Below the pieces are notes generated by a model. That model had not been told where the DNA came from, made no database searches, and worked only from the letters and a program-made list of their open reading frames with translations. This document shows positions 34,385 to 42,459 of a stretch of DNA of 64,000 nt, piece after piece. The DNA lies in NCBI RefSeq assembly GCF_022484265.1, contig NZ_JAKVLR010000001.1, positions 2,356,001 through 2,420,000 of the forward strand, written 5' to 3'. The position numbers were made by a program, and so were the translations under genes. The DNA comes from Companilactobacillus sp. (GTDB lineage Bacteria > Bacillota > Bacilli > Lactobacillales > Lactobacillaceae). Numbering within the stretch: position 1 is the first letter of the stretch; every line of letters starts with the position of its first letter.

Positions 34385-35261
34385 ATTAAGTATCTCTGAC
34401 CCGATTCGGACCAATGATATTTTACGAAAATACAAACTTCGTGCCAAAAAGAGTCTTGGCCAAAACTTTTTGACTAATGAGAAAGTTTTGAACGATATTG
34501 TCGATGCTAGTCAGCTTAAACCTGATGAAATCGCCATTGAAATTGGACCTGGTATTGGAGCTTTAACGGAAAAATTAGCCCAAGTCGCCGAAAAGGTCTT
34601 TGCATTTGAAGTTGATCAAAACTTAATTCCTGTATTGGCAGATACATTAAGCGACTACGATAACATTGAAGTATTTAATCAAGATATTTTGGATGTCGAT
34701 CTTGACCAATTTGTTAAGGATCACGGTATTGAGGGCAAAACTATCAAGGTTGTTGCTAACTTGCCTTATTACATCACTACACCAATTATGCTTAATTTGA
34801 TCAATAGCGATTATCCATTCCAAGCATTAGTTTTGATGATGCAAAAAGAAGTCGCTGAGCGGATCACAGCAGAACCAGGTCATCGTCAATATGGTTCACT
34901 AACTATTGGAGTGCAAACTTTGATGAAGACTAGAATTGACCGAATCGTTGGCAAGAACTCCTTTATCCCAAGGCCTAAGGTCGACTCAGCCGTAGTAGTA
35001 TTGGAACGTTTGGAACATCCAAATGAGGGCATCAATGATCCCAAATATTTTAATAAAGTAATTCGCTCATCATTTGCACAAAAAAGAAAGAGTCTAATGA
35101 ATAATTTGCTAAATTGGCAGGGTAGAACTGATGATAATCGTGCAGCAATCAAACAGATCTTTGCTGATTGCGATGTTGCTGAGAACGCTCGGGCTGAGCA
35201 ATTATCGATTCCGCAATTTAAAGAAATGGCAAATGAATTGCAGGAAACATTTTCTAAATAA
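34371..35261 (+). CDS. rsmA: 16S rRNA dimethyladenosine transferase
   Basis: 296 residues, KsgA family. SAM-binding GQNFLTNEKVLNDIV and IEIGPGIGALTEKL, then VANLPYYITTPIML with the NLPY motif and FVPRPKVDSAVV-like block. It dimethylates two adenosines near the 3' end of 16S rRNA; loss gives kasugamycin resistance. ATG 34371 follows GGGAAG; the earlier ATG at 34353 lacks a site. Confidence 0.97.
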   Translation: MTQNRLSISDPIRTNDILRKYKLRAKKSLGQNFLTNEKVLNDIVDASQLKPDEIAIEIGPGIGALTEKLAQVAEKVFAFEVDQNLIPVLADTLSDYDNIEVFNQDILDVDLDQFVKDHGIEGKTIKVVANLPYYITTPIMLNLINSDYPFQALVLMMQKEVAERITAEPGHRQYGSLTIGVQTLMKTRIDRIVGKNSFIPRPKVDSAVVVLERLEHPNEGINDPKYFNKVIRSSFAQKRKSLMNNLLNWQGRTDDNRAAIKQIFADCDVAENARAEQLSIPQFKEMANELQETFSK

Positions 35262-35287
35262 AAAACGTTTACATTTTTGTAACATTG

Positions 35288-35316
35288 TTGAAATATTTTC
35301 GCAATCGTGATATAAT
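35288..35316 (+). promoter_or_regulatory. veg promoter
   Basis: TTGAAA (35288-35293), 17 bp, TATAAT (35311-35316): near-consensus vegetative promoter, as known for veg in Bacillus. Confidence 0.85.
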
Positions 35317-35342
35317 TTTGGCCCTAAGGAGTGATTATTATT

Positions 35343-35615
35343 ATGCCAACGTCATTGGAAACAATTAAGTCAAATTTGGACCAACATCTAGGTGAAAACT
35401 TGACAGTAGTTGCACAAGCAGGACGCAAGAAAGTTATTCGCCGTCGTGGAACTTTGTCAGAAACATTTCATTCAGTTTTCGTGGTAAACCTAGACCAAAA
35501 TGAAAACTCTTTTGAAAGAGTTTCATACAGCTATGCAGATCTTCTAACTAAATCAATCGACATTACTTTTGATAGCGATGTTAACGAGAACGAGGAAGAA
35601 GCAGACGCAGAATAA
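35343..35615 (+). CDS. veg: Veg protein
   Basis: 90 residues. VVAQAGRKKVIRRRGTLSET is the typical Veg beta-strand region. In Bacillus it stimulates biofilm formation; the role here is unknown. Starts at ATG 35343 behind AAGGAGTG. Acidic tail (NENEEEADAE). Strong own promoter and terminator. Confidence 0.93.
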   Translation: MPTSLETIKSNLDQHLGENLTVVAQAGRKKVIRRRGTLSETFHSVFVVNLDQNENSFERVSYSYADLLTKSIDITFDSDVNENEEEADAE

Positions 35616-35640
35616 TCGGCTTCTTAGCTGGATTTTATAG

Positions 35641-35681
35641 GAAGAGTTCTAACTCATAATTTGAGTTAGGACTCTTTTTTT
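35641..35681 (+). terminator. veg terminator
   Basis: AGAGT-CTAACTCA/TGAGTTAG-ACTCT stem and T7. Confidence 0.92.
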
Positions 35682-35870
35682 GATTTAGCAAAAACGAACA
35701 ATTGATAAATAATCACCATAATTTTGTCGTATTTCTGCTAAACACGAATTATTTTGTCCAATTTATGCGAATTTTTCTTGAATTTCCTTATGAAAAAGCG
35801 GAAAATGAATGAATTGTTGGGAAAATTACTTTATAATTTTTAGTATGAATTGTTTTTAGGAGAATAGGTA

Positions 35871-36713
35871 ATGAAAACACGAAGAAGTGAACGTTTGATT
35901 GATATGACTCGCTATTTGTTGGAGAGACCCCACACATTGATCTCTTTAGCATTTTTTGCCGATCGCTATGAATCAGCTAAGTCTTCAATATCCGAAGATT
36001 TAGGTATTTTACGTCGCACATTTATGATCAGAGGAACTGGTGTACTTGAGACTCTACCAGGTGCTGGTGGCGGTGTTATTTTTACGCCCGGCATTTCTCA
36101 AAAGGAAGCCACAGAATTTATCAGTACAGTTAAACAACGTTTGATGGAACCTGACCGAATTTTGCCAGGTGGCTATGTCTATCTAACTGACCTATTGGCT
36201 GATCCGAACTTGCTTAGAACAGTTGGTAGAATGATTGCAACGCAATATTCTCAAAGTTCAATTGACGTCGTTATGACGGTAGCAACTAAGGGTATACCAA
36301 TTGCACAAAGCGTTGCCAGCTTTTTAAATATCCCGTTTGTGATCGTTAGAAGAGATTCTAAGATTACTGAGGGTTCAACCATTAGTGTTAATTACGCTTC
36401 TGGTTCATCAGATCGAATTGAAAAAATGGAATTGTCCAAACGTAGTCTTGCGGAAGGTTCGCGAGTCCTCGTGGTCGATGATTTCATGAAGGGTGGAGGG
36501 ACCATCAGTGGAATGCGTAGTTTGATCAACGAATTCAACGCTATTTTTGTTGGTGTAACAGTCTTTGCAGAGAATGCTTTGATTGATCCATCTGTCCGTG
36601 ATTCTGACGTTACATCAATTTTTAAGGTCGATAATATTGATCAAGAAAACAAAATTATTAACATCGTAAATGGTGATTATTTAGCAAAGACCGATTTCAG
36701 TTATTTCGAGTGA
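35871..36713 (+). CDS. purR: Purine operon repressor
   Basis: 280 residues. N-terminal winged helix (TRRSERLIDMTRYLLERPHT) and C-terminal phosphoribosyltransferase-like domain with VLVVDDFMKGGGTISGMRS, the PRPP-binding loop that senses PRPP in Gram-positive PurR. Represses pur genes when PRPP is low. Located between veg and glmU as in other Firmicutes; prs, making PRPP, is two genes downstream. Confidence 0.96.
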   Translation: MKTRRSERLIDMTRYLLERPHTLISLAFFADRYESAKSSISEDLGILRRTFMIRGTGVLETLPGAGGGVIFTPGISQKEATEFISTVKQRLMEPDRILPGGYVYLTDLLADPNLLRTVGRMIATQYSQSSIDVVMTVATKGIPIAQSVASFLNIPFVIVRRDSKITEGSTISVNYASGSSDRIEKMELSKRSLAEGSRVLVVDDFMKGGGTISGMRSLINEFNAIFVGVTVFAENALIDPSVRDSDVTSIFKVDNIDQENKIINIVNGDYLAKTDFSYFE

Positions 36714-36785
36714 AAGTGCATTGAGGCATAGCCTCTAAAAATGCTATTATAGATATATATTTGTGTGACTGAAAGGAAGTTTCCA

Positions 36786-38174
36786 ATGTCTAATCGCTAT
36801 GTAGTAATTCTTGCAGCTGGTATGGGTACTAGAATGAAGTCTAAGTTATACAAAGTGCTTCAGCCAGTAGCAGGTAAAGCCATGGTCGACCACGTTGTGA
36901 CTCAAGTCGAAAAGATTCATCCTGACTTGATTGAAACCGTGATCGGCAATGGTGCTGATAAGGTTCGTGATTTGTTGGGAGATCGTACTAAGTACGCCCT
37001 TCAAGAAGAACAATTAGGTACAGCACATGCTGTATTACAAGCTGAGAAAGATCTCGGTGGCAAAGAAGGTATGACCATGATCGTTAGTGGCGACACGCCT
37101 TTGTTTACTGCAGATACTTTCCAAAAGTTATTTGATTACCATGAAGAACAAAATGCGGCAGTTACTATCTTAACTGCCCATGCTGACGATCCATTTAGTT
37201 ACGGCAGAATTATCCGTGACCAAAGAGGCAATGTTTCTAAGGTTGTTGAAGAAAAAGATGCAACTGATGAAGAAAAGGCTATTCAAGAAATAAACACTGG
37301 CGTTTATTGTTTTGATAACCAAATGCTCTTTGAAAATTTGCATTCAGTTAATAACGATAATGCCCAAGGCGAATATTACTTGCCAGACGTAGTTTCAATT
37401 TTGAAATCACAAGGTGAGAAAATCGTCGCTTATCAAATGGATGATTTGAGCGAATCACTCGGAGTTAACGACCGTGTAGCGTTATCTCAAGCTGAGAAAT
37501 TGATGCAAAAGCGCATCAACGAAGCACATATGCGCGATGGTGTAACTCTCGTAGATCCAGATAATACTTATATTGACGTTGATGTTCAAATCGGTAACGA
37601 TACGACCATTGAACCAAATGTAAAGATTTTTGGAGATACTAAGATTGGTTCAGATTGTCTGATTGGTCTTGGCTCAAGGATCAAAGATTCAACTATCGAA
37701 GACGGCGTAACCGTAATTAGTTCGACCCTTGAAAAAGCTGTGATGCATGAGGGCAGCAATATTGGGCCTAATTCGCATCTTCGTCCAAAGGCAGATATTG
37801 GCAAGGAAGTCCACATTGGTAACTTCTGTGAGGTCAAGAATGCTACTATCGGAGACCGTACAAAGATCGGTCACTTGTCATATGTTGGCGATGCCACACT
37901 TGGAACTGACATCAATGTCGGCTGTGGTGTAGTCTTTGTTAACTATGACGGTGTTAAGAAGTTCCACAGCAATATCGGCAATCACTCATTCATTGGTTCT
38001 AACTCAAATATTATTGCTCCAGTGGATATGGCAGATCATTCATTTATCGCTGCTGGTTCAACTGTAAATAAAGATATTCCTAAGCACGCAATGGCAATTG
38101 CTCGTCCAAGACAAACCAATAAAGAAGATTATTGGGACAAACTACCACTATCAAAAAGTGAAGAATGGAAATAA
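36786..38174 (+). CDS. glmU: Bifunctional N-acetylglucosamine-1-phosphate uridyltransferase / glucosamine-1-phosphate acetyltransferase
   Basis: 462 residues. N-terminal pyrophosphorylase LAAGMGTRMKSKLYKVLQPV and C-terminal left-handed beta helix of hexapeptide repeats ending in IGSNSNIIAPVDMADHSFI. Makes UDP-GlcNAc for peptidoglycan. ATG 36786 follows AAAGGAAG. prs begins 14 bp after its stop. Confidence 0.97.
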   Translation: MSNRYVVILAAGMGTRMKSKLYKVLQPVAGKAMVDHVVTQVEKIHPDLIETVIGNGADKVRDLLGDRTKYALQEEQLGTAHAVLQAEKDLGGKEGMTMIVSGDTPLFTADTFQKLFDYHEEQNAAVTILTAHADDPFSYGRIIRDQRGNVSKVVEEKDATDEEKAIQEINTGVYCFDNQMLFENLHSVNNDNAQGEYYLPDVVSILKSQGEKIVAYQMDDLSESLGVNDRVALSQAEKLMQKRINEAHMRDGVTLVDPDNTYIDVDVQIGNDTTIEPNVKIFGDTKIGSDCLIGLGSRIKDSTIEDGVTVISSTLEKAVMHEGSNIGPNSHLRPKADIGKEVHIGNFCEVKNATIGDRTKIGHLSYVGDATLGTDINVGCGVVFVNYDGVKKFHSNIGNHSFIGSNSNIIAPVDMADHSFIAAGSTVNKDIPKHAMAIARPRQTNKEDYWDKLPLSKSEEWK

Positions 38175-38188
38175 AAGGTGAGAGATTA

Positions 38189-39169
38189 ATGGCATATAAA
38201 GATACTGAACGTCCGCTCAAGATTTTTGCATTAAATTCAAACAAACCATTGGCAGAGAAAATTGCCAAAGAAGTAGGGATTCCTTTAGGTAAATCCTCTG
38301 TTACACGTTTTAGTGATGGTGAAATTCAAATCAATATTGAAGAAAGTATTCGTGGTGCTGATGTATTCTTGATCCAATCAACTTCAGCTCCAGTTAATGA
38401 CAACTTGATGGAATTATTGATCATGGTTGATGCACTTAAACGTGCTTCAGCTCACTTCATCAGTGTTGTGATTCCTTATTATGGCTATGCTAGACAAGAC
38501 CGTAAGTCACGTTCACGTGAACCAATCACAGCTAAGTTGGTTGCTAACATGCTCCAACGTGCTGGTGTTGACCGTGTCTTAGCACTTGACTTGCATGCTG
38601 CTCAAATTCAAGGATTCTTCGATATTCCAGTTGATCACTTGATGGGTGCACCATTGCTTGCAGATTATTTCCTATCAAATCATCTTGAAGAAGATGCCGT
38701 AGTGGTATCACCTGACCATGGTGGTGTTACTCGTGCTAGAAAATTAGCTGAATTCTTGAAGGCACCAATTGCTATTATTGATAAACGTCGTCCACGTGCC
38801 AATGTGGCTGAAGTTATGAATATCATTGGTAACGTTAAAGGTAAACGTGCCATCATTATTGATGATATGATCGATACTGCTGGTACTATCACTTTAGCTT
38901 CTCAAGCATTGATCGATGCTGGAGCAACTGAAGTTTACGCAAGTTGTACACATCCGATCCTTTCAGGGCCTGCTATTGAAAGAATTGAAGCTTCACCAAT
39001 CAAGAAATTGATCGTGACGGATTCAATCAACTTGCCTAAGGAAAAAGTTATTGACCGTATGGTTCAAGTTTCAGTTGGACCACTTATCGGTGATGCCATT
39101 GAACGCATTCATAATAATGAACCAGTTAGTCCATTATTTAACAATCGTTTCCAACGCAATAAAGGTTAA
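38189..39169 (+). CDS. prs: Ribose-phosphate pyrophosphokinase
   Basis: 326 residues. Motifs: SRSREPITAKLVANMLQRAG (flexible loop), LALDLHAAQIQGFFDIPVD, and the PRPP loop AIIIDDMIDTAGTI. Makes PRPP from ribose-5-phosphate and ATP for nucleotide, His and Trp synthesis. ATG 38189 has AGGTGAGAG; earlier in-frame ATG lies inside glmU. Confidence 0.97.
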   Translation: MAYKDTERPLKIFALNSNKPLAEKIAKEVGIPLGKSSVTRFSDGEIQINIEESIRGADVFLIQSTSAPVNDNLMELLIMVDALKRASAHFISVVIPYYGYARQDRKSRSREPITAKLVANMLQRAGVDRVLALDLHAAQIQGFFDIPVDHLMGAPLLADYFLSNHLEEDAVVVSPDHGGVTRARKLAEFLKAPIAIIDKRRPRANVAEVMNIIGNVKGKRAIIIDDMIDTAGTITLASQALIDAGATEVYASCTHPILSGPAIERIEASPIKKLIVTDSINLPKEKVIDRMVQVSVGPLIGDAIERIHNNEPVSPLFNNRFQRNKG

Positions 39170-39182
39170 TATTTCGCAATTT

Positions 39183-39223
39183 AAAAAGAACTATCTCATG
39201 ATTAAATGAGATAGTTCTTTTTA
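39183..39223 (+). terminator. Terminator of glmU-prs
   Basis: AAAAAGAACTATCTCAT/ATGAGATAGTTCTTTTT, 17-bp perfect stem. Confidence 0.93.
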
Positions 39224-39333
39224 TTTGTTCTATTTTTCACAAAAAAATCGATCATGTTATTAATATTGTGATACTATGAACTTGAACCTAGGAATCGGAT
39301 CGATCCAAATTCACTTAAAGGCCAGGCGATCGG

Positions 39334-40365
39334 ATGGAACAATATAAAGTAGTTGTTTGGGGTTTAGGTAACGTTGGACGTGCTGCAGTCAGAATGATTC
39401 AATCAAAAAAATCATTACAGCTAGTCGGCGCTGTCGATAATGACCCTGAAAAAATTGGTAAGGATTCAGGAGCTATTTTTGATTTTCCAAATACCGGAGT
39501 CATCGTAGAAGGCGATATCGATGAAGTACTAAAGAGGGACGTAGACGTAGTCTTAGACTATACACCGCTAGTCCGTGATGAAAAGGGTGGCTTTACACCA
39601 AGTGCTGAAGATATTGTCAAAGTCTTAAATGCCGGTAAGAATGTCGTAACTACCTTACCGATTTATTATTCGCAGGTCACAACACCAGATCTATATAAAA
39701 TGATCGATGATGCTGCGAAAAAGAATCATGTTTCCTACTTGCCGACAGGCTTGCTACCAGGAGCTTATGCATCCTATATTCCAACAGTTTTGGCAGGATT
39801 AATGGGACAAGTAGATAGCATCACTGTTCAGTCTGGTGAAGATGATCAGCATAATTATTCAAGTTGGGTAAAGGTTTTTGGTTATGGAATGGATCCCGAC
39901 AAATTCCCACAAGATAAATTGAAATTAGGAATTGCCTCATATTATGTATCAGGTGTTTATGAAATGGGAGCTAGATTAGGTATGAAGTTCGATGATATGA
40001 AAATCGAACACGAGTGCTTCACCGCTCCAGAAGATTTGCATCCAATATTTGGTACAGTTAAAAAGGGAACTATCAGTGGCCACAGATTTACAATGAGTGG
40101 CATGATCAACGGTCAGAAGAAAGCTAGTTTAGTATACGTCCACAAGATTTGTGATGATGTAGCACCTGAGCCAGAAATCAAAAATAATATCCACATTGAA
40201 GGAATTCCAAAATCACTCGATATTGATATCGAAGGATTAATGCCACTAGATGAGAGCTATGTAACCAGTGCAGCTCCTAGCGTGAACGTGATCCCGCAAG
40301 TTGTAGAAGGTGAAAGTGGATTCTTACAAGCACTTGATTTGAAGGTTGTAACACCGATTCAATAA
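39334..40365 (+). CDS. NAD(P)-dependent dehydrogenase of the DapB-N / 2,4-diaminopentanoate dehydrogenase-like group
   Basis: 343 residues. Rossmann start VVVWGLGNVGRAAVRMIQSK, then LVGAVDNDPEKIGKD and NVVTTLPIYYSQ. The size, the GLLPGAYASYIPTVLAGL block and the C-terminal APSVNVIPQVVEGESGFLQA resemble clostridial 2,4-diaminopentanoate dehydrogenase (ornithine fermentation) more than true DapB, which is about 250 residues. The substrate is not determined. It stands alone with its own promoter region and terminator. A role in amino acid fermentation is an inference, made more interesting by the prd operon 19 kb away. Confidence 0.6.
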   Translation: MEQYKVVVWGLGNVGRAAVRMIQSKKSLQLVGAVDNDPEKIGKDSGAIFDFPNTGVIVEGDIDEVLKRDVDVVLDYTPLVRDEKGGFTPSAEDIVKVLNAGKNVVTTLPIYYSQVTTPDLYKMIDDAAKKNHVSYLPTGLLPGAYASYIPTVLAGLMGQVDSITVQSGEDDQHNYSSWVKVFGYGMDPDKFPQDKLKLGIASYYVSGVYEMGARLGMKFDDMKIEHECFTAPEDLHPIFGTVKKGTISGHRFTMSGMINGQKKASLVYVHKICDDVAPEPEIKNNIHIEGIPKSLDIDIEGLMPLDESYVTSAAPSVNVIPQVVEGESGFLQALDLKVVTPIQ

Positions 40366-40397
40366 CATTAGAATAAGCAACTTTTACACATTTTGAA

Positions 40398-40429
40398 GAG
40401 AGCTGGATGAAAGTCCAAGCTCTTTTTTT
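40398..40429 (+). terminator. Terminator of the DapB/ORD-like gene
   Basis: AGAGCT-GGA/TCC-AGCTCT hairpin followed by T7. Confidence 0.85.
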
Positions 40430-40431
40430 AC

Positions 40432-40466
40432 AAAAAAACACTGATCAACTTAAATGTCGATCAGTG
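40432..40466 (-). terminator. mscL terminator
   Basis: On the minus strand CACTGATC/GATCAGTG stem followed by T7. Confidence 0.85.
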
Positions 40467-40474
40467 CAGATTTA

Positions 40475-40882
40475 TTAATAACGGTCACGATGGTTATTTT
40501 GTTGTGATTGATATCTTAGTAGATCACGGATTTGTTGGAGATATTCCAATTGTGGATCAGTTTCTTGAACGTTATCGAATTTACTAGTACTTCCATCACG
40601 ACGCATGCGGTTCATGATTCGAACGACCGTAAAGACCACAAACATGATGATCGAGAAATTGATAATGGCATTGATAAAATCACCAATCAAGAAGTTTGCA
40701 CCAAAGACGGTAAATTTCATATCAGTCAGATCAATACGACCAATAATCAAACCAATCAAAGGATTAAGAATATAGGTGGTCAGTGCGGTGACCAAACTGT
40801 TGAAAGCAGCACCAATAATAACACCGACAGCCAGGTCAACCACGCTACCACGTGAAATGAATTGTTGGAATTCCTTAAACAT
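40475..40882 (-). CDS. mscL: Large-conductance mechanosensitive channel
   Basis: 135 residues. FKEFQQFISRGSVVDLAVGVIIGAAFNSLV is the amphipathic N-terminal helix and first membrane helix (given here by its ends FKEFQQFISRG and AVGVIIGAAF); the second helix is INAIINFSIIMFVVFTVVRI. It opens as a homopentamer on membrane tension to release solutes in osmotic downshock. Monocistronic. Confidence 0.96.
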   Translation of the reverse strand: MFKEFQQFISRGSVVDLAVGVIIGAAFNSLVTALTTYILNPLIGLIIGRIDLTDMKFTVFGANFLIGDFINAIINFSIIMFVVFTVVRIMNRMRRDGSTSKFDNVQETDPQLEYLQQIRDLLRYQSQQNNHRDRY

Positions 40883-41048
40883 TAAATTTATTCTCCTTTG
40901 CTCAATAATCAGTTATGAAATACTTTACTATCAATTTAAAAAAAATTAAAGTGTTTTCAGATTTATTTGTCTAACTATCGCTAATGGTACCTAAACAATG
41001 TTATATTTATATTAGTAAGCAAAATATTTATAAGAGGGGTTGCAAAAA

Positions 41049-41582
41049 ATGAAAATTACTAAGTTTGTTATTGCAGGTGTCGTTGCCTTAACGCTCGGCG
41101 CTACTGCTACTACTCAAGTTTTCGCCACAGCTGATGATAATAACGTAAGTGTCAATAATCAATACGATTCTGATGGACAATATAACGGTGACTATCAAGT
41201 CATCAATGGTGAAGTCCTAACATCAGGACAAACAAAATTGTACAATTCAAATGGCAAACAAGCTACTCGTAGCTTGGCTGCAGGAACATATTGGATTGCT
41301 GACAGAATGTTAATGAGCGGTGGACAACCTACTCTTTATCGTGTATCTACTGATGAATGGGTTAAACCAAGCGACGTTACCTTCATCAATCCAATTGGAA
41401 ACACACTAGTTACAGCTAGAGCAAATGCTGGACTATACGATTCAAATGGTAATGTAGTTGGTACTTTGCCAGCAGGCGTAGCTTATCACTCTGACCAAAG
41501 AAAGACAGTTAATGGCGTGATCATGTATCGTGTGTCAACTGATCAATGGGTCAAAGCAACAGAAGTAAACATCGGAAGATAA
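41049..41582 (+). CDS. Small secreted SLAP-type surface protein
   Basis: 177 residues: signal peptide 1-27 (cleavage near QVFATA), short Asp/Asn-rich linker, then two SLAP-type repeats of about 60 residues each ending in LYRVSTDEWVKPSDV and MYRVSTDQWVKATEV. No LPXTG or membrane anchor; the repeats are likely to bind wall polymers. Same module as at the end of the 746-residue protein at 11.8 kb. ATG 41049 is used because the GAGGGG site lies just before the earlier TTG 41040. Confidence 0.8.
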   Translation: MKITKFVIAGVVALTLGATATTQVFATADDNNVSVNNQYDSDGQYNGDYQVINGEVLTSGQTKLYNSNGKQATRSLAAGTYWIADRMLMSGGQPTLYRVSTDEWVKPSDVTFINPIGNTLVTARANAGLYDSNGNVVGTLPAGVAYHSDQRKTVNGVIMYRVSTDQWVKATEVNIGR

Positions 41583-41592
41583 TAAAACTACA

Positions 41593-41622
41593 AAAACTGA
41601 CCTCGATAGAGATCAGTTTTTT
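41593..41622 (+). terminator. Terminator of the SLAP-type gene
   Basis: AACTGA-CTC/GAG-TCAGTT hairpin with T6. Confidence 0.85.
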
Positions 41623-41650
41623 ATTTACTATTTAAGCGAGGTGAATCCAG

Positions 41651-42406
41651 ATGGATGATTACACGAAATTTAACTCAAAAATAATTGATCAATGGGTCAA
41701 CGAAGGTTGGGAATGGGGAATGCCAATCAGTCACGAAGAATATTTGCAGGCCCAAAAAGGTGAATTTAAGATGGTGCTCACGCCTTTGAAACAAATCCCC
41801 AAGGATTGGTTCCCTGATCCTATTAAGGGTAAAAAGATATTGGGATTAGCATCAGGTGGTGGTCAACAAATGCCGATCCTCACTGCGTTAGGTGGGGAGT
41901 GCACAGTATTTGACTATTCTCAAAAACAGTTGGATGCCGAAAAAATGGTCGCTGAGCGTGAAAATTATCAAATAGAAATTATCAAAGGAGATATGACTAA
42001 AAAATTGCCTTTTACTGACAATACATTTGATATGATCATTCAGCCAGTGGCTAATTCCTATATTGAAAATGTGCAACATGTTTGGAATGAAAGCTACCGG
42101 ATCCTGAAGCCTGGTGGAAGATTATTAGTTGGATTAGACAATGGTATCAATTACATTTTTGATAAGACAGAGACTAAGCTTTATCATCCACTGCCATACA
42201 ATCCTTTAAAAAATCCTGAGGTGAATGACGATTTTCCAATCGAAGAAGAGGGTATCCAATTTTCCCACACCTTGGATGAACAAATTCGTGGTCAGATCAA
42301 GGCAGGTTTTCAAATCGTTGATTTATATGAGGATACTAATAGCGAGGGTAAACTCAAAGACTATAATATTCCAACTTTTTGGGCAACATATGCAATCAAG
42401 AAATAA
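41651..42406 (+). CDS. SAM-dependent methyltransferase, class I
   Basis: 251 residues. The Rossmann glycine loop is ILGLASGGGQQMPILTALGG, followed by TVFDYSQKQLDAEKMVAERE and the motif IIQPVANSYIENVQHVWNES, with YRILKPGGRLLVGLDNG after it. UbiE/Methyltransf_11 group. The substrate is unknown; small-molecule methylation is most likely. RBS GAGGTG, ATG start. Confidence 0.88.
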   Translation: MDDYTKFNSKIIDQWVNEGWEWGMPISHEEYLQAQKGEFKMVLTPLKQIPKDWFPDPIKGKKILGLASGGGQQMPILTALGGECTVFDYSQKQLDAEKMVAERENYQIEIIKGDMTKKLPFTDNTFDMIIQPVANSYIENVQHVWNESYRILKPGGRLLVGLDNGINYIFDKTETKLYHPLPYNPLKNPEVNDDFPIEEEGIQFSHTLDEQIRGQIKAGFQIVDLYEDTNSEGKLKDYNIPTFWATYAIKK

Positions 42407-42413
42407 TCGAGAC

Positions 42414-42450
42414 ACAAAAAAAGCTTAATTCATTTGAATTAGGCTTTTTG
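42414..42450. terminator. Bidirectional terminator between the methyltransferase gene and glpD
   Basis: AAGC-TAATTC/GAATTA-GCTT hairpin with A-run left and T-run right. Confidence 0.85.
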
Positions 42451-42459
42451 TTTATCATA

